Under the pieces are notes generated by a model, which saw only the letters and a list, made by a program, of their open reading frames with translations, was not told the origin of the DNA and did no database searches. This document shows positions 6,937 through 7,788 of a stretch of DNA of 7,788 bases, piece by piece; within the stretch, counting starts at the first letter, position 1; each line of letters opens with the position of its first letter. The translations under genes were made by a program, and so were the position numbers. Source of the stretch: SZUA-186 sp041552135 (lineage in GTDB: Bacteria > Pseudomonadota > Gammaproteobacteria > UBA9214); the NCBI GenBank assembly GCA_041552135.1, contig JBFELL010000138.1, positions 1 to 7,788 of the forward strand, read 5' to 3'.

Positions 6937-7198
6937 TCGCGCTCACCGATGCCCCTCTCGAGGTTGCGCACTGGGCCCGCAGGCAGGCAATACCCCGATT
7001 CGGGATAATCCATCCAGCCCCCAATGCTTTCGTCACCCTTGCTGATACCCGACTACTGCTGGCAGGATTTGTAATCGATGCTTACCCATAACCTGTTAAC
7101 CGACTGAATAATAATTATTTTTCCCGTGGCCAACGGCAGGAATCCTGCACGACAGCCTCCCGGCCGGGCATCCGGGGCAACGCCGGCACCGCGCAGAA
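6937..7198. other. Intergenic region between two convergent small genes, no gene seen
   Basis: This 262-bp gap holds no convincing coding frame and no clear terminator. It contains short symmetric motifs: GCAGG-AAT-CCTGC (7136-7148), the palindrome CCCGGCCGGG (7159-7168), and an AT-rich patch at about 7083-7122 with the palindrome AATAATTATT (7110-7119) followed by T residues. The AT-rich patch stands out against the GC-rich surroundings. An open plus-strand frame from about 6933 to 7083 lacks an ATG and has weak third-position G/C preference, so I do not call it. Confidence 0.6.
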
Positions 7199-7507
7199 CT
7201 AGCGCAATGCCCGGCTAAACCCGATATGTGCCGGTCCGGTCAGCGGCCCGCGGGTAAACAGCACCAGCACGCCACGGTCTGCCCGGCAAACGGCAATCAG
7301 TTCGGAGGCCTCGTCGGTGTAGAAGATGATGTGCCCGAGTTCCCTGACCGGCAGCCCGGCCGCCGCAAGCGACTGGAAGATCCGCATTGCGGTCTGCCGG
7401 CACTCGGTTTGCGTGAGACGGATGTCGTAGTCGCGAACGACCGTGTCGGGGCCGGCCTGAACCAGTGACCCCAGACCCAGCAGCAGCAGCAAACAGAACG
7501 ATCTCAT
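7199..7507 (-). CDS. Small exported protein of unknown function
   Basis: I do not recognise a family for this 102-residue product. The N-terminus is a classical Sec signal peptide: Met-Arg-Ser, a leucine-rich core at about residues 5-15, and a VQA cleavage site after Ala18. The mature part of about 84 residues is probably periplasmic. It holds two cysteines, Cys36 (TECRQTA) and Cys74 (AVCRADRG), which could form a disulfide. It also has alternating strands such as GHIIFYTD (58-65) and GVLVLFTRGP (79-88). There is no lipobox at the cleavage site, so it is not an obvious lipoprotein. Codon use is coding-like. The ribosome binding site is poor and lies close to a palindrome (7517-7526). glmM ends 60 bp upstream on the same strand, so it could be read from the glmM transcript. 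Existence is likely; function is unknown. Confidence 0.75.
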   Translation of the reverse strand: MRSFCLLLLLGLGSLVQAGPDTVVRDYDIRLTQTECRQTAMRIFQSLAAAGLPVRELGHIIFYTDEASELIAVCRADRGVLVLFTRGPLTGPAHIGFSRALR

Positions 7508-7516
7508 TGATACAGT

Positions 7517-7526
7517 ACCCGCGGGT
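7517..7526. repeat. Perfect 10-bp palindrome before the exported-protein gene
   Basis: ACCCGCGGGT reads the same on both strands and ends 9 bp upstream of the start codon of the small exported protein. It occupies the place of the ribosome binding site. It could be an operator or a chance GC-rich palindrome; nothing else in the sequence decides this. Confidence 0.3.
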
Positions 7527-7537
7527 GTTATGACCGG

Positions 7538-7557
7538 AAAACGGCCGCCTGCTGGCG
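7538..7557 (-). terminator. Weak terminator-like hairpin after glmM
   Basis: On the minus strand CGCC-AGCA-GGCG (7557 to 7546) forms a 4-bp hairpin, followed after four bases by TTTT (7541-7538). Stem and U-run are both short, so it may be only partly active or not a terminator at all. It lies between the glmM stop and the next gene on the same strand. Confidence 0.25.
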
Positions 7558-7567
7558 CCCCGGGCCC

Positions 7568-7788
7568 TCAGATTGCCTCGGCGACTTTCGCGGCCAGCTG
7601 GCCGGCTTCCTCGATCACCTGCTGCTCGTTCTCACCCTCCACCATCACCCGGACAACCGGCTCGGTGCCCGATGGACGTAACAGCACCCTGCCCTTGCCG
7701 GCGAGGCGCTGCTCGGTTGACTTGACCGCGTCCTGTACCGCGGGTGCTGCATCGAGGTTCACGGACCTGCCCACCGGCACATTGATCA
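7568..7788 (-). CDS. glmM: Phosphoglucosamine mutase, C-terminal part (cut by window edge)
   Basis: Only the last 72 complete codons are in the window; the frame is open at the right edge and reads INVPVGRSV at its start. GlmM converts glucosamine 6-phosphate to glucosamine 1-phosphate, a cytoplasmic step towards UDP-GlcNAc for peptidoglycan and lipopolysaccharide. The visible part is the C-terminal phosphate-binding domain of the alpha-D-phosphohexomutase family, with GRVLLRPSGTEPVVRVMVEG containing the R-x-SGTEP-x-x-R loop that grips the substrate phosphate. It then has the final helix expected for the family. A GTG at 7778-7780 is internal valine, not a start. The link with tpiA and secG further along the strand supports glmM over other phosphohexomutases, but the catalytic serine is outside the window. 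Confidence 0.88.
   Translation of the reverse strand, partial: INVPVGRSVNLDAAPAVQDAVKSTEQRLAGKGRVLLRPSGTEPVVRVMVEGENEQQVIEEAGQLAAKVAEAI

Noticed and set aside
6593..7036. A 147-codon minus-strand open frame opposite the small plus-strand gene
   Set aside because: The translation is Arg/Pro/Ser/Ala-rich shadow sequence, and the plus-strand frame has the better codon pattern and ribosome binding site.
6933..7083. An open plus-strand frame just after the small gene, as if a +1/-1 frameshift extended it by about 50 residues
   Set aside because: It has no ATG and no visible slippery sequence, and third-position G/C preference is weak. The upstream protein ends naturally at TGA 6934-6936.
7136..7168. 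Short palindromes GCAGG-AAT-CCTGC and CCCGGCCGGG as a terminator or REP-like repeat
   Set aside because: Neither is followed by a T-run on either strand, they are not repeated elsewhere in the window, and GC-rich DNA often yields such short palindromes.

Overview
The window looks like a high-GC gammaproteobacterial chromosome, probably outside the Enterobacteriaceae. The basis is protein flavour and gene order: separate nuoC and nuoD (E. coli has them fused), strong G/C preference at third codon positions, and the order glmM ... tpiA - secG - tRNA-Leu(GAG) - nuoA, which resembles Pseudomonas-type glmM-tpiA-secG-tRNA clusters and the E. coli glmM-secG-leuU order. I cannot name the genus. Almost everything is on the minus strand, so transcription runs from high to low coordinates.

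Right end (about 6940-7788): the 3' end of glmM (cut by the window edge), then a small unrecognised exported protein on the same strand, then a 262-bp gap with no convincing gene. A plus-strand gene of 84 codons (6682-6936, unrecognised, helical, acidic) is divergent from tpiA; candidate promoters for the two genes lie back to back in about 140 bp.

Middle (5130-6538): tpiA (triose-phosphate isomerase), secG (a Sec translocon subunit with a long acidic tail) and tRNA-Leu(GAG). A good intrinsic terminator sits between secG and the tRNA. A weaker hairpin with a U-run follows the tRNA.

Left part (1-5031): the first seven genes of the NADH:ubiquinone oxidoreductase (complex I) operon, nuoABCDEFG, tightly packed with stop/start overlaps. 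They are preceded by a promoter with a perfect TTGACA -35 box and an 88-nt leader that carries a GC hairpin just upstream of the nuoA ribosome binding site. NuoE, NuoF and NuoG form the NADH-oxidising module. NuoB, NuoC and NuoD form the quinone-binding connecting module. NuoA is the first membrane subunit. All Fe-S and flavin ligands that I looked for are present. NuoG continues beyond the left edge.

I do not see a novel defence, mobile or biosynthetic system here; this is mostly conserved housekeeping DNA. The least explained parts are the two small unknown genes between glmM and tpiA, the SecG tail, and the nuo leader and upstream region.
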